11,037 bases of DNA. It comes from Chloroflexota bacterium (lineage in GTDB: Bacteria > Chloroflexota > Anaerolineae > B4-G1 > SLSP01). The DNA lies in assembly GCA_022707665.1 (NCBI GenBank), contig JAKJAE010000018.1, positions 1 to 11,037 on the forward strand, written 5' to 3'. The position numbers and the translations under genes are program-made. Below, piece by piece: positions 1-7,068 of this stretch; position 1 is the first letter of the stretch, and each line of letters opens with the position of its first letter. Under the pieces are notes generated by a model. The model made no database searches. It was not told the origin of the DNA and was given only the letters and a program-made list of their open reading frames with translations.

Positions 1-796
1 TGAGCTTCGCTGCCAGTTCATACCCGTCGATCCACGGCGCACCGAAGATCTCGAAGGGCAGCGGCGTGCCCCGCCCCTCAGACAGGTTTGTCCCCTCGAG
101 GAAGCACATGCCTGGGTAGAGGAAAACCGTAGAGAGATGCGGCATCGCCGGCGATGTCGGCACCCACTGAAGGCCGGTACCATCAAATGCCATCTCCCGG
201 CGCCAGCCTGCCAGCGGCACGACGGTAAGATCCGCGCCGACGGTCACGTTCATAGTGCGGGCCAACTCGCCGATGGTCAGGCCATAGCGCACAGGAATGG
301 GCACAATGCCCACGAAAGACAGAAAGGCAGGGTCCAGAACTGGTCCCTCGAGGGTCACCCCGCCAAGGGGGTTGGGGCGATCCAGTACGATGACAGGAAT
401 CCCTGCTTCAGCAGCGCCCCGAAGGACATAGTACAACGTGCTCGTGAATGTGTAGAAACGCACACCTACATCCTGCATGTCAAAGAGCAGGGCATCGACA
501 TCAGCAAGTGCTGCAACAGAGGGCTGCACAGTCTCTCCGTAGAGGCTGTAAACCGGCAGACCCGACCGCGCGTCAGTCCCATCGGCGACGGCGGCGCCAT
601 CTGCAATCACGCCGCTCAGGCCGTGCTCCGGGCTGAACAGGGCCCTCAGATGAAAGCCCGCTCCGAGGAGGACCTCGACGGCATCGCGCAACTCGGCGTT
701 CACCGCTGCCCCATGGGTTACGAGCCCCAGACGGCACGCAGCGAGCTTGCTTGCCCCCTCGCTGGCCATGCGATCCAACCCTACGACGACTGACAT
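1..796 (-). CDS. namZ: NamZ-type exo-beta-N-acetylmuramidase (DUF1343), C-terminus cut by window edge
   Basis: The first 265 residues are visible; the family is usually about 390-400, so roughly the last third lies beyond position 1. Family motifs seen: FSPEHG (54-59) with the conserved Glu, LPVYSLYG (80-87), FDMQDVGVRFYT (105-116), LDRPNPLGG (138-146), EGPVLDP (150-156) and LEGTNLSEGRG (233-243). Characterised members (family GH171) remove terminal N-acetylmuramic acid from the non-reducing end of peptidoglycan fragments, in cell-wall recycling. No signal peptide is visible, so this copy looks cytoplasmic and would act on imported muropeptide sugars. The ATG at 796 is preceded closely by GCGAGGGG. 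It starts 26 bases after the stop of the ROK repressor gene and has no promoter of its own that I can see, so the two are probably cotranscribed. The family is secure; the exact substrate is inferred. Confidence 0.93.
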   Translation of the reverse strand, partial: MSVVVGLDRMASEGASKLAACRLGLVTHGAAVNAELRDAVEVLLGAGFHLRALFSPEHGLSGVIADGAAVADGTDARSGLPVYSLYGETVQPSVAALADVDALLFDMQDVGVRFYTFTSTLYYVLRGAAEAGIPVIVLDRPNPLGGVTLEGPVLDPAFLSFVGIVPIPVRYGLTIGELARTMNVTVGADLTVVPLAGWRREMAFDGTGLQWVPTSPAMPHLSTVFLYPGMCFLEGTNLSEGRGTPLPFEIFGAPWIDGYELAAKL

Positions 797-822
797 CCCC
801 TCGCAATCCCCATAGCCCAGGG

Positions 823-1995
823 CTACAGAACCCCCAGCTCGTGATGTAGAACAAGTGCCGAGGCACCCTTCAACACGATGTCGCTGCCAAGAGTGGCGAA
901 TTCCAGTTGCGCTTCGTCGGCGAGCGCAGGCAACAGCAATCTGACCATCTCCTCCCGAACCGCTTCCAGTAGAAACGGCCCGATGGCAGTCACCTGCCCA
1001 GCAAAGCGCAGGTGGTAGATCCCCAGAACCCCGACCAGGTAGGCGGCAACAGTCCCGAGGCCGCGGCCCGCAGCCCTGACTACTTCGCGGACCTCCGCAT
1101 CGCCTTCATGGAACAGCTCACAGACGCGATCGAAGCTGACCTGCTCAGGCGAAATAACTCGAGGATCACCGCGGCGCGCCAGAAGGGCGTGGACCTGCCT
1201 GACAATGGCCTGAGAACTGGACACTGTCTCCAGGCACCCAAAGCCCCCACAGCTACAGCGCTCGCCATTCTCAGCCACCACAATGTGGCCGATCTCACCC
1301 GCCCCGAAGGGAGTGCCATGCAGCAGCTGCCCATTGACCACGATTCCGGCACCGATGCCCCATCCCACGCTGATGACCACCAAGTCCTGAACACCATTCA
1401 CGTTGCCGAACGTGAATTCACCCAGCGCGGCAGCCTGGCAGTCGTTGGCAACGTAAGCCGGAACTCCATAGCGCTCTTCGAGGAGCTGGCGCAACGGTAC
1501 GTTGGTCCACTCCTGATTCACTGCAGCCACGACCACGCCGTGCGCTGCATCGATCAACCCGGGTGTTCCCACGCCGATCCCTAGGAGAGGCCGGTCAGCC
1601 GCAGCAACCAGCGAATCCACAAGCTCAAAGATGAGATCCAGACTTGGCCTGTCGTTCCGCCAGCGACGGTATTCACGATGTTGGACCTCGCCACGTAGAT
1701 CAAGCACGGCTCCGCAGAAGTCCTTGCGAGACAGGTCGATGCTGATGGTGTTCTGGGCATCTGCGTCGATCCGCAGCAGCATCGGGCGCTTTCCACCTGT
1801 CGATGGCGCATAGCCAACCTCGACCACCAGTCGCTGGGACATCAACTCTGCAACAAGATCCGAGACAGTAGGGCGCGTGAGTCGCGTGACCCGGGCAACC
1901 TCGGCGCGGCTGATCTCACCAGCATCGTAGATGGTCTTCGTCACCAACTGACGGTTGAGCACACGGGTCTGCTCGTGGGTGACTTTCTTCTTCAC
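823..1995 (-). CDS. ROK-family transcriptional repressor (NagC/XylR-like), kinase motif lost
   Basis: 390 residues. An N-terminal winged helix-turn-helix (about 8-62, containing ISRAEVARVTRLTRPTVSDL) leads into a ROK sugar-binding domain (about 80-390). The ROK zinc site is present: GEIGH (233-237) and CSCGGFGC (247-254). The Asp of the sugar site is kept in VANDCQAAALGE (182-193). The ATP-binding DxGGT loop of ROK kinases is replaced by IDLSRKD (86-92), and the second phosphate motif reads GWGIGAG (211-217). It should therefore sense a sugar rather than phosphorylate one. The start is GTG at 1995; an in-frame TGA nine bases upstream rules out a longer protein. A GAGG lies just before the start. 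It is first in a unit with namZ and sits behind a strong promoter carrying inverted repeats, so autoregulation is likely. The ligand is unknown; an amino sugar such as MurNAc or GlcNAc is inferred from namZ alone. Confidence 0.93.
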   Translation of the reverse strand: MKKKVTHEQTRVLNRQLVTKTIYDAGEISRAEVARVTRLTRPTVSDLVAELMSQRLVVEVGYAPSTGGKRPMLLRIDADAQNTISIDLSRKDFCGAVLDLRGEVQHREYRRWRNDRPSLDLIFELVDSLVAAADRPLLGIGVGTPGLIDAAHGVVVAAVNQEWTNVPLRQLLEERYGVPAYVANDCQAAALGEFTFGNVNGVQDLVVISVGWGIGAGIVVNGQLLHGTPFGAGEIGHIVVAENGERCSCGGFGCLETVSSSQAIVRQVHALLARRGDPRVISPEQVSFDRVCELFHEGDAEVREVVRAAGRGLGTVAAYLVGVLGIYHLRFAGQVTAIGPFLLEAVREEMVRLLLPALADEAQLEFATLGSDIVLKGASALVLHHELGVL

Positions 1996-2067
1996 AGGGC
2001 CTCAGCCAGAACAGGATGGCAGGCGTGCTGGGATCTGGTGCGATGGATGGTAACGGTGCGCTTAGAT

Positions 2068-2089
2068 AGTAAGCTTTACTTACAAAGTA
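2068..2089. promoter_or_regulatory. Probable ROK operator: overlapping inverted repeats
   Basis: Two overlapping perfect inverted repeats are visible: GTAAG-CTTTA-CTTAC at 2069-2083 and TACTT-ACA-AAGTA at 2077-2089. Together they give three related half-sites in 22 bases inside an AT-rich island of otherwise GC-rich DNA. The block touches the -10 box of the ROK promoter and covers the expected transcription start near 2082, where a bound repressor would block initiation. Assignment to the ROK protein rests on position and is inferred. Confidence 0.6.
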
Positions 2090-2117
2090 GTATACAACAT
2101 GTCTAATGGTATGTCAA
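2089..2117 (-). promoter_or_regulatory. Sigma-70 promoter of the ROK-namZ unit
   Basis: On the minus strand the -35 box is TTGACA (2117-2112, all six consensus bases). The spacer is 17 bases and the -10 box is TATACT (2094-2089, five of six). Transcription would start near 2082 and leave a leader of about 87 bases before the GTG at 1995. It is among the strongest promoter matches in the window, as expected for a promoter held down by a repressor. Confidence 0.8.
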
Positions 2118-2143
2118 TAGGTTGATTCGAACTTGGGAGGAAA

Positions 2144-2155
2144 CTCTCCAGAGAG
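2144..2155 (-). terminator. Weak hairpin after lipM, possible terminator
   Basis: CTCTC-CA-GAGAG forms a short inverted repeat 14 bases past the lipM stop. On the minus strand it is followed by only three T residues and then CCTCCC. The stem is short and the T run poor, so this is at best a weak intrinsic terminator. It lies between the lipM stop and the ROK promoter, where the middle operon ought to end. Confidence 0.25.
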
Positions 2156-2169
2156 GACGACGCGTGATC

Positions 2170-2994
2170 CTATAACCGGCAGGTCCAGCCAGGATCGCCG
2201 TACTTGGTCACCAGGAGCCTCTCAGCCTGCACGCGCTCGTCGCGCGAAAGAGGGCTCTCGATCAGGCTAAGGGCGAGTATGTCCCGGAATGCTGCAACAA
2301 GTGCCACGGCCGCTTCAGTCCAGCCCACCGTGCGGCCGAGGGCTTCCTGGAGCGTGATCGCGAATGACCGGATGCGTTCGGGATCCGGCCTCTCTGTCAG
2401 ATAAGCGCTGATGGCTCCGATGTCGCCCCTCAGCGGCAAAGAGCCGTGCTGGAGAACGCCACCGCGTACACGCATCTGAGCGCTGCCAACGAGCTTGCGC
2501 CCACCGACCGTGACCTCGTAGTCCGAGGGAATCTCGAAACAGACGGGGGTTCGACCACGCGATGAGCTGTAAGCCCCACCCCTATCCCGAGGTCTGATCT
2601 CGGCAGTCATCAGCCCGAGACGCGCCAACGCAGAGACCAGTGCCACACCAGCCGCACGGTAACTCTCCGCGATCGTACCCGCCAGACGAGGATCGCTGTC
2701 AGCCACAGCGATGGTGTAGGTCAATTCGTCCCGGTTGAGCACCGCGGTGCCGCCGGTCATTCTACGCACCAGGTCGACGCCGTCCCGCTCCAGTGCACCC
2801 ACATCGGCATCGGCGCACGGCTGGCCCCGTCCCAACGTCAGCGTAGTCGGCGACCATCCATAGAGACGCAACGTCGGAGGGCTCTGGCCCGCGACCACGG
2901 CGCGGAGAATCGTCTCATCGATGGCCATGTTGAGCGCGCCCGGCCTGGGATGCGGCTCTAAAAGGAGACGCCATACGCTCGGGGAAGTGGCCAC
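2170..2994 (-). CDS. lipM: LipM-type octanoyltransferase / lipoate-protein ligase family protein
   Basis: 274 residues of the biotin/lipoate A/B ligase fold. LipM enzymes move octanoyl from acyl carrier protein to a lipoyl-domain lysine (GcvH), the first step of lipoate synthesis. Visible motifs: ALNMAIDE (20-27), RRMTGGTAV (77-85), PVCFEIPSDYEV (150-161), GRKLVGSAQ (165-173, conserved Lys167) and LQHGSLPL (181-188). Cys152, in the CFxxPS context, matches the acyl-carrying cysteine of LipM (Cys150 in Bacillus subtilis) and argues against an ATP-dependent LplA. Most relatives read RRxTGGRAV; here the Arg is Thr83. The start is GTG at 2994, nine bases after the stop of the beta-CASP gene, with no clear ribosome-binding site, so it is probably translated by coupling as the last gene of the operon. 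No lipA is in the window. LplA or LipL activity cannot be excluded by reading alone. Confidence 0.85.
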   Translation of the reverse strand: MATSPSVWRLLLEPHPRPGALNMAIDETILRAVVAGQSPPTLRLYGWSPTTLTLGRGQPCADADVGALERDGVDLVRRMTGGTAVLNRDELTYTIAVADSDPRLAGTIAESYRAAGVALVSALARLGLMTAEIRPRDRGGAYSSSRGRTPVCFEIPSDYEVTVGGRKLVGSAQMRVRGGVLQHGSLPLRGDIGAISAYLTERPDPERIRSFAITLQEALGRTVGWTEAAVALVAAFRDILALSLIESPLSRDERVQAERLLVTKYGDPGWTCRL

Positions 2995-3003
2995 CGGTTG
3001 GCG

Positions 3004-4401
3004 CTAGACCTCTGCCTTGTCGCCACGACTGGGCACAACGACGCGCCTGTAGCCGAGACCGGTCAGACCCTCGGCCAGCGCCTGTGCTGGCTTTTCGTCG
3101 CCGTGAACCACAAAGACGGTCTGCACGCTTTCGACACCATCTGCAGCCCAGGTCAAGAGGTCATCGCGGTCGGCGTGGGCGCTGTATCCATAGAAGATCT
3201 GCACTTCGGCGCGGAGTTCGTAGGGCTCCCCAAAGATCCGCACTTGCGGCTCGCGGTCAGCGATGCGTCGCCCCAGCGTATACGGCGCCTGCCACCCCAC
3301 GATCAGGACAGCATTGCGCGGGTCCTCGATCGCGTGCAGGAGATGGTGTTGCACGCGTCCAGCCTCGGCCATACCTGAGGCGCTGATGATGATCATAGGA
3401 TTGGGAGCGGTGTTGAGAGCCTTCGACTCCTCGACGCTGCGAACATAGCGCAGGCGGTAGAAGCCGAACGGGTCACGGGCCCCACTCTCAGCGATAAAGG
3501 CCCGGGTCTCGCTGTCGTAGTAGTCGGGATGCGTGCGAAAGGCCTCAGTCACGTTGACAGCAAGAGGACTGTCGACGTAGATAGGCAACTCGGGGATCTC
3601 ACCGGCATGGCTGAGTTGGTGCAGATCGTAGACGATCTCCTGCGTCCGGCCCACGGCAAAAGCAGGGATGATGATGCGCCCACCGCGCGCGGCTACATCA
3701 TTCACCACCTTCGCAAGATCACGCTTGATATCGTCGAGAGGGGGATGCAACCGGTCGCCGTAGGTGCTCTCCAACAGAAGGACATCGGCCGGTGGCATAG
3801 GGGCAGGGTCGCGCACGATCGGCAGACCGGGCTGGCCCAGGTCGCCGGAAAACAGCAGGCGCACGGTACGGCCATTCTCCACAGACTCCAGGAGCACCAT
3901 CGCCGAGCCAAGGATGTGTCCCGCATCAAAGAAAGTGACACGTACGCCGCGCGCGAGTCGGATCGTCTGTCCATAGCCAGTACCGACGAAGTGGCCCAGC
4001 GTCCTGAGCGCATCGTCCTCCGTGTAGAGCGGCCCCACTGGGGGCTGACCCTTCTTGGCTCGCTGCCGGTTAACGTACTCCACATCGTACTCGTGAATTC
4101 GCCCCGAATCAGGTAGCATCGACTCGCAAAGTGAGACCGTCGCCTGTGTGGCATAGATGGGACCCGAGTATCCCTGTTTGACAAGATTCGGAAGGTTGCC
4201 CGAATGGTCGATATGTGCGTGGGAGAGCACCACGGCATCCAACCGGCGTATGTCGAAGGGTAGCTTCTGATTACGTTGGAAAGATTCCTCTCTCTTGCCC
4301 TGATAGAGTCCGCAGTCCAGGAGGATGCTTTTGCGATTGGTGCGGACCAGGTACATGGATCCTGTGACCGTGCCCACACCGCCCAAAAATGTGATTTTCA
4401 T
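3004..4401 (-). CDS. Beta-CASP metallo-beta-lactamase ribonuclease (RNA specificity factor family)
   Basis: 465 residues, full length for the CPSF73-like bacterial and archaeal branch without KH domains (as in Thermus TTHA0252). The metallo-beta-lactamase motifs are complete: HAHIDH (61-66), GHILGSA (161-167), SGDLG (185-189) and ESTYGDR (211-217). The inserted beta-CASP domain shows PAFAVGRTQE (246-255), VDSPLAV (276-282) and SASGMAEAGR (340-349). The fold ends with YSAHAD (406-411) and VVHGDE (431-436), which supply further histidines to the two-zinc site. Members are cytoplasmic zinc-dependent RNases that cut or trim RNA. The ATG at 4401 lies eight bases after the rnd stop with only a poor Shine-Dalgarno, so translation is probably coupled to rnd. 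The neighbours rnd and xseA support a role in RNA processing or decay. The RNA target cannot be read from the sequence. Confidence 0.93.
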   Translation of the reverse strand: MKITFLGGVGTVTGSMYLVRTNRKSILLDCGLYQGKREESFQRNQKLPFDIRRLDAVVLSHAHIDHSGNLPNLVKQGYSGPIYATQATVSLCESMLPDSGRIHEYDVEYVNRQRAKKGQPPVGPLYTEDDALRTLGHFVGTGYGQTIRLARGVRVTFFDAGHILGSAMVLLESVENGRTVRLLFSGDLGQPGLPIVRDPAPMPPADVLLLESTYGDRLHPPLDDIKRDLAKVVNDVAARGGRIIIPAFAVGRTQEIVYDLHQLSHAGEIPELPIYVDSPLAVNVTEAFRTHPDYYDSETRAFIAESGARDPFGFYRLRYVRSVEESKALNTAPNPMIIISASGMAEAGRVQHHLLHAIEDPRNAVLIVGWQAPYTLGRRIADREPQVRIFGEPYELRAEVQIFYGYSAHADRDDLLTWAADGVESVQTVFVVHGDEKPAQALAEGLTGLGYRRVVVPSRGDKAEV

Positions 4402-4409
4402 CTACCAGT

Positions 4410-5576
4410 TCAGTCCTTTAGGAGTTGGAGGATGTCCGGTCCATAGGTCTTCTGACGCCAGGGACCTATCCCGGACACATTCAGCAGGTCGGCGACGCTA
4501 GCTGGAGGTTGCTTTGCCAACAACCAAAGCGTGGCATTGGGCAGAATGACGTCCGAATCGACGCCTCGCACTTGAGCCACCTCCTTGCGCCACGACTTGA
4601 GCGTGTTGAAACGTTCAACAACGTCCTCAGGCAGCCGCAACGACTCCGGGAATTCGGGCAATTTGGGCAGGTCCCTTAGGTGTATGGTTCGCAGCAGGTC
4701 TGCGCCAAAGCGGCGGATCTGTCCCGGTGTCAGACCGCACTCGGCCAACTCCTCCTTGGTTCTGGGCTGTATGGCCGCCAGGCGCATCAGGTTTGCATTC
4801 GAGATGACCTTGACAGGAGGGTGGTCCAACGCTTCGGCCGTGCGTTCACGCCACATAAACAGACCATATAGCTTACGCTGTTCGTGTGTGGACAGGGCGT
4901 GTACGCCCTTGAGGCGCCAGAAATGGCGCGCAGTGCTGTCTTCTGGTGGTACATCCACCGTGGATGTGAGGTAGTCGAAGATCTCCTGTGCCTCCTCCCA
5001 CCGACCCGTGGTCTCCAATTCCGCTTTCTGGATCTCGCGGAGCGGCAAGAGATAGTAGCTATCCATCCATGCGTAGGTGAGAGCATCAGGATGAAGCGGA
5101 CGTCTGCCCCAGTCATACCGCTGAAACCGCTTGTTGGCCTGCACATCGAAGAACGAGGCGAGGATGTCAGCCAGCCCCACTTTGGGCCAGCCCAACACGC
5201 GAGCCGCCCACATCGTGTCGTAGATTGCCCGAGTGGAGAAACCAAAGTCGCGCTGCAGCACCATCAGGTCGTAATCTGCGGCGTGAAGGACCTTCTCGAC
5301 ATCCAGCGAGTGGAAGAATGGCGCCAGCGGGGCGAGATCGTCGAGTGCCAATGGGTCGACCAGATAGTTCGTCCCTGGAATCGAGATCTGGATCAGGCAG
5401 ACCTGCTCGCGGTAGGTATACAGGCTGTTGGATTCCGTATCGACGGCAGCGCGCGGCTGGGCCATCAGCGCATCGACCATCGTGATCAGCGCAGCTTGGG
5501 AATCAACAAGCTGAGGAAGATAACCAGGGTCGCCGGGATCAGGCGTTGCCTCAGGTCGCGTCAACGATCTGTTCAT
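4410..5576 (-). CDS. rnd: Ribonuclease D (DEDDy 3'-5' exoribonuclease with HRDC domains)
   Basis: 388 residues. RNase D trims the 3' ends of tRNA precursors and other small structured RNAs with two metal ions. The DEDDy catalytic set is complete: Asp46 and Glu48 in AVDTESNSL, Asp103 in HAADYDLMVL, and Tyr168 with Asp172 in YAWMD. A first HRDC domain spans about 231-300. A second HRDC-like segment fills 315-388 and contains a helix-hairpin-helix-like LNVSGIGPWR (365-374), matching the two-HRDC layout of E. coli RNase D. The ATG at 5576 has no Shine-Dalgarno, and a near-consensus promoter ends nine bases before it, so a leaderless transcript is likely in addition to readthrough from xseA. The stop is eight bases before the beta-CASP RNase gene, which suggests the two nucleases are made together. 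Confidence 0.93.
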   Translation of the reverse strand: MNRSLTRPEATPDPGDPGYLPQLVDSQAALITMVDALMAQPRAAVDTESNSLYTYREQVCLIQISIPGTNYLVDPLALDDLAPLAPFFHSLDVEKVLHAADYDLMVLQRDFGFSTRAIYDTMWAARVLGWPKVGLADILASFFDVQANKRFQRYDWGRRPLHPDALTYAWMDSYYLLPLREIQKAELETTGRWEEAQEIFDYLTSTVDVPPEDSTARHFWRLKGVHALSTHEQRKLYGLFMWRERTAEALDHPPVKVISNANLMRLAAIQPRTKEELAECGLTPGQIRRFGADLLRTIHLRDLPKLPEFPESLRLPEDVVERFNTLKSWRKEVAQVRGVDSDVILPNATLWLLAKQPPASVADLLNVSGIGPWRQKTYGPDILQLLKD

Positions 5577-5585
5577 CGAATAGGC

Positions 5586-5613
5586 ATTATCACTGCTGAT
5601 TCGGTAATGTCAA
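5586..5613 (-). promoter_or_regulatory. Internal promoter for rnd, predicted leaderless
   Basis: On the minus strand TTGACA (5613-5608) is followed by a 16-base spacer and GATAAT (5591-5586, five of six consensus bases). The -35 box overlaps the xseA stop codon (5612-5610). Only nine bases separate the -10 box from the rnd ATG at 5576, so the expected start site falls about one to four bases before it. This would let rnd and the two genes after it be expressed independently of xseA. Confidence 0.7.
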
Positions 5614-6845
5614 CGTGCGTGCGGTGCCTCGCCCGTCGCATAGGCCTCTCCATCGCCGAACTGCAGCGACAGCGGCATCCCCAGCTGCACAGCAGCCGCG
5701 GAAGTCAGAACCTGGTGAGTATCACGGTGCCGCACAATCGCATACCCACGCGTCAGCACTGCCGCGGGGTTCAATGTCTCAAGGCGAGCCCACAGGCCAG
5801 ACACCTCACGGTGCGTACCGTCCAGCCGGTGCGCCATCGCTCCCTCAAGCCGCGAGACGAGGTCATCGATCCTCTGACGCGAACCCATGAGTCGCGCCGC
5901 AGGCGACAGAAACTGTAATGCGCGCCGCAGGTTGCCCACCCTCTCGCGACGCGTCCGGACCTGCTGCGTGGCAGCACGTACGAGACGCATCCGCGCCTGT
6001 ATCAGCGCGGCACTCAGATCGGCCAGATCCGGCGTCGCGATCTCCGCAGCCGCCGATGGCGTCGGTGCCCGGCGATCTGCCGCAAAGTCCGCAAGTGTGA
6101 AATCAGTCTCGTGTCCCACGCCGGAGATCACCGGCAGCCGGGATGTGGCGATCGCCCGGGCCACCCGCTCGTCGTTGAACGCCCAAAGGTCTTCGATTGA
6201 CCCGCCCCCCCGTACAACCAGCACGACGTCCACATCGTCGCACTGGTTGATCAGGGCGAGTGCGGCGACGATCTGAGGCGGCGCGGTCTCGCCCTGGACC
6301 AGCGTGGGTGAAACGAGCACTCGAGCCAGCGGATAACGCCGGCTCAGGACATTCAACACATCGCGCAAGGCCGCGCCGGTCGGCGAAGTGACGACACCGA
6401 TACAGCCTGGATAAGGGGGCAAGGGCCGCTTGCGCTCCTCAGCAAACAGGCCTTCTGCCTCGAGCTGTGCCTTGAGCCGTTCGTATTCCTGGAAGAGCGT
6501 GCCGCGCCCCGCCGGCTGCACGAAATCCACATAGAGCTGGTAGCGTCCACCCTGCTCGTAGACACCGACCCGTCCGTGCACCACAACCTGATCACCGGAC
6601 CGGGGCAGTGTCGCCATCGCCTGGGCCTGGCTCCGCCAGATAACAGCGTTGATCTGCGCCCCCGCGTCCTTCAGCGTCAAATAGACGTGACCAGAGCTCG
6701 CGCGCGACACGTTGGACACCTCGCCCTGTACCCAGAGGTTCCTGAAGACGGGGTCACCCTCGATGACCGTACGGATGCGACTGGTGACCTCGCTCACCGT
6801 GAAAGGATGGTCGGGCTGTGCCAGAAGGCTGAGTTGATCCCACAT
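5610..6845 (-). CDS. xseA: Exodeoxyribonuclease VII large subunit
   Basis: 411 residues, a normal length. Exonuclease VII degrades single-stranded DNA from either end to short oligonucleotides, as a complex of one XseA with several XseB subunits. An N-terminal OB fold (about 14-110) binds single-stranded DNA. The catalytic domain shows GVVTSPTGAALRD (150-162), VVRGGGSIEDLWAFNDE (210-226) and GVGHETDFTLADFAADRRAP (242-261). A helical XseB-binding arm follows (about 275-355), then the C-terminal TRGYAIVR (365-372) and DGEAYATG. The ATG at 6845 starts 13 bases after the stop of the small membrane-protein gene, with a G-rich stretch (ACGGGGGACG) just upstream as a possible Shine-Dalgarno. The usual xseB is not next to it: the following gene is rnd, and the gene before encodes a hydrophobic protein. 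Confidence 0.97.
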   Translation of the reverse strand: MWDQLSLLAQPDHPFTVSEVTSRIRTVIEGDPVFRNLWVQGEVSNVSRASSGHVYLTLKDAGAQINAVIWRSQAQAMATLPRSGDQVVVHGRVGVYEQGGRYQLYVDFVQPAGRGTLFQEYERLKAQLEAEGLFAEERKRPLPPYPGCIGVVTSPTGAALRDVLNVLSRRYPLARVLVSPTLVQGETAPPQIVAALALINQCDDVDVVLVVRGGGSIEDLWAFNDERVARAIATSRLPVISGVGHETDFTLADFAADRRAPTPSAAAEIATPDLADLSAALIQARMRLVRAATQQVRTRRERVGNLRRALQFLSPAARLMGSRQRIDDLVSRLEGAMAHRLDGTHREVSGLWARLETLNPAAVLTRGYAIVRHRDTHQVLTSAAAVQLGMPLSLQFGDGEAYATGEAPHAR

Positions 6846-6858
6846 TGCGTCCCCCGTC

Positions 6859-7068
6859 CTAGAAGATCAATAGAAGCGTCATCGCCAACTGCAGACCACC
6901 CCCGATCGCCAGCAGAGTAACGGCTGTTGAGAGCGGCATCGGCAAAAGATTAGCACCACCGAACAAGCCTACGACGTATACCACAGCGCCGAGGATGAAA
7001 AGCACACGCTCCGTCGGTGTGAGTCTCACACTGCTCGTCCGCAATCTGTCCGTCCGCCTTCGCGCCAT
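6859..7068 (-). CDS. Small two-helix membrane protein, unidentified
   Basis: 69 residues. A basic N-terminal tail (MARRRTDRLRTSSVRL) precedes two hydrophobic segments, about 22-41 and 47-68, joined by a short GANLLPMP turn. The protein ends inside or right after the second helix. By the positive-inside rule the tail should be cytoplasmic. The ATG at 7068 has the best Shine-Dalgarno of the minus-strand genes (AGGGAGGAAAG), which strongly supports a real gene despite its size. It is the first gene of the block leading to xseA, 13 bases before the xseA start. I do not recognise the family. It is not XseB, which is a soluble helical hairpin. Confidence 0.75.
   Translation of the reverse strand: MARRRTDRLRTSSVRLTPTERVLFILGAVVYVVGLFGGANLLPMPLSTAVTLLAIGGGLQLAMTLLLIF

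Noticed and set aside
137..793. A 218-codon plus-strand open frame
   Set aside because: It is antisense to namZ, which reads through the same bases with all family motifs. The predicted protein is rich in His and Arg and matches nothing I know.
1012..1584. A 190-codon plus-strand open frame
   Set aside because: It is antisense to the ROK sugar-binding domain, with no ribosome-binding site or recognisable domain.
3529..4116. A 195-codon plus-strand open frame
   Set aside because: It is antisense to the intact beta-CASP RNase gene.
4884..5918. A 344-codon plus-strand open frame
   Set aside because: It lies antisense across rnd and the end of xseA, both with complete catalytic motifs. Its translation has no recognisable domain and is rich in Arg, His and Gln, as expected for a shadow of GC-rich coding DNA.
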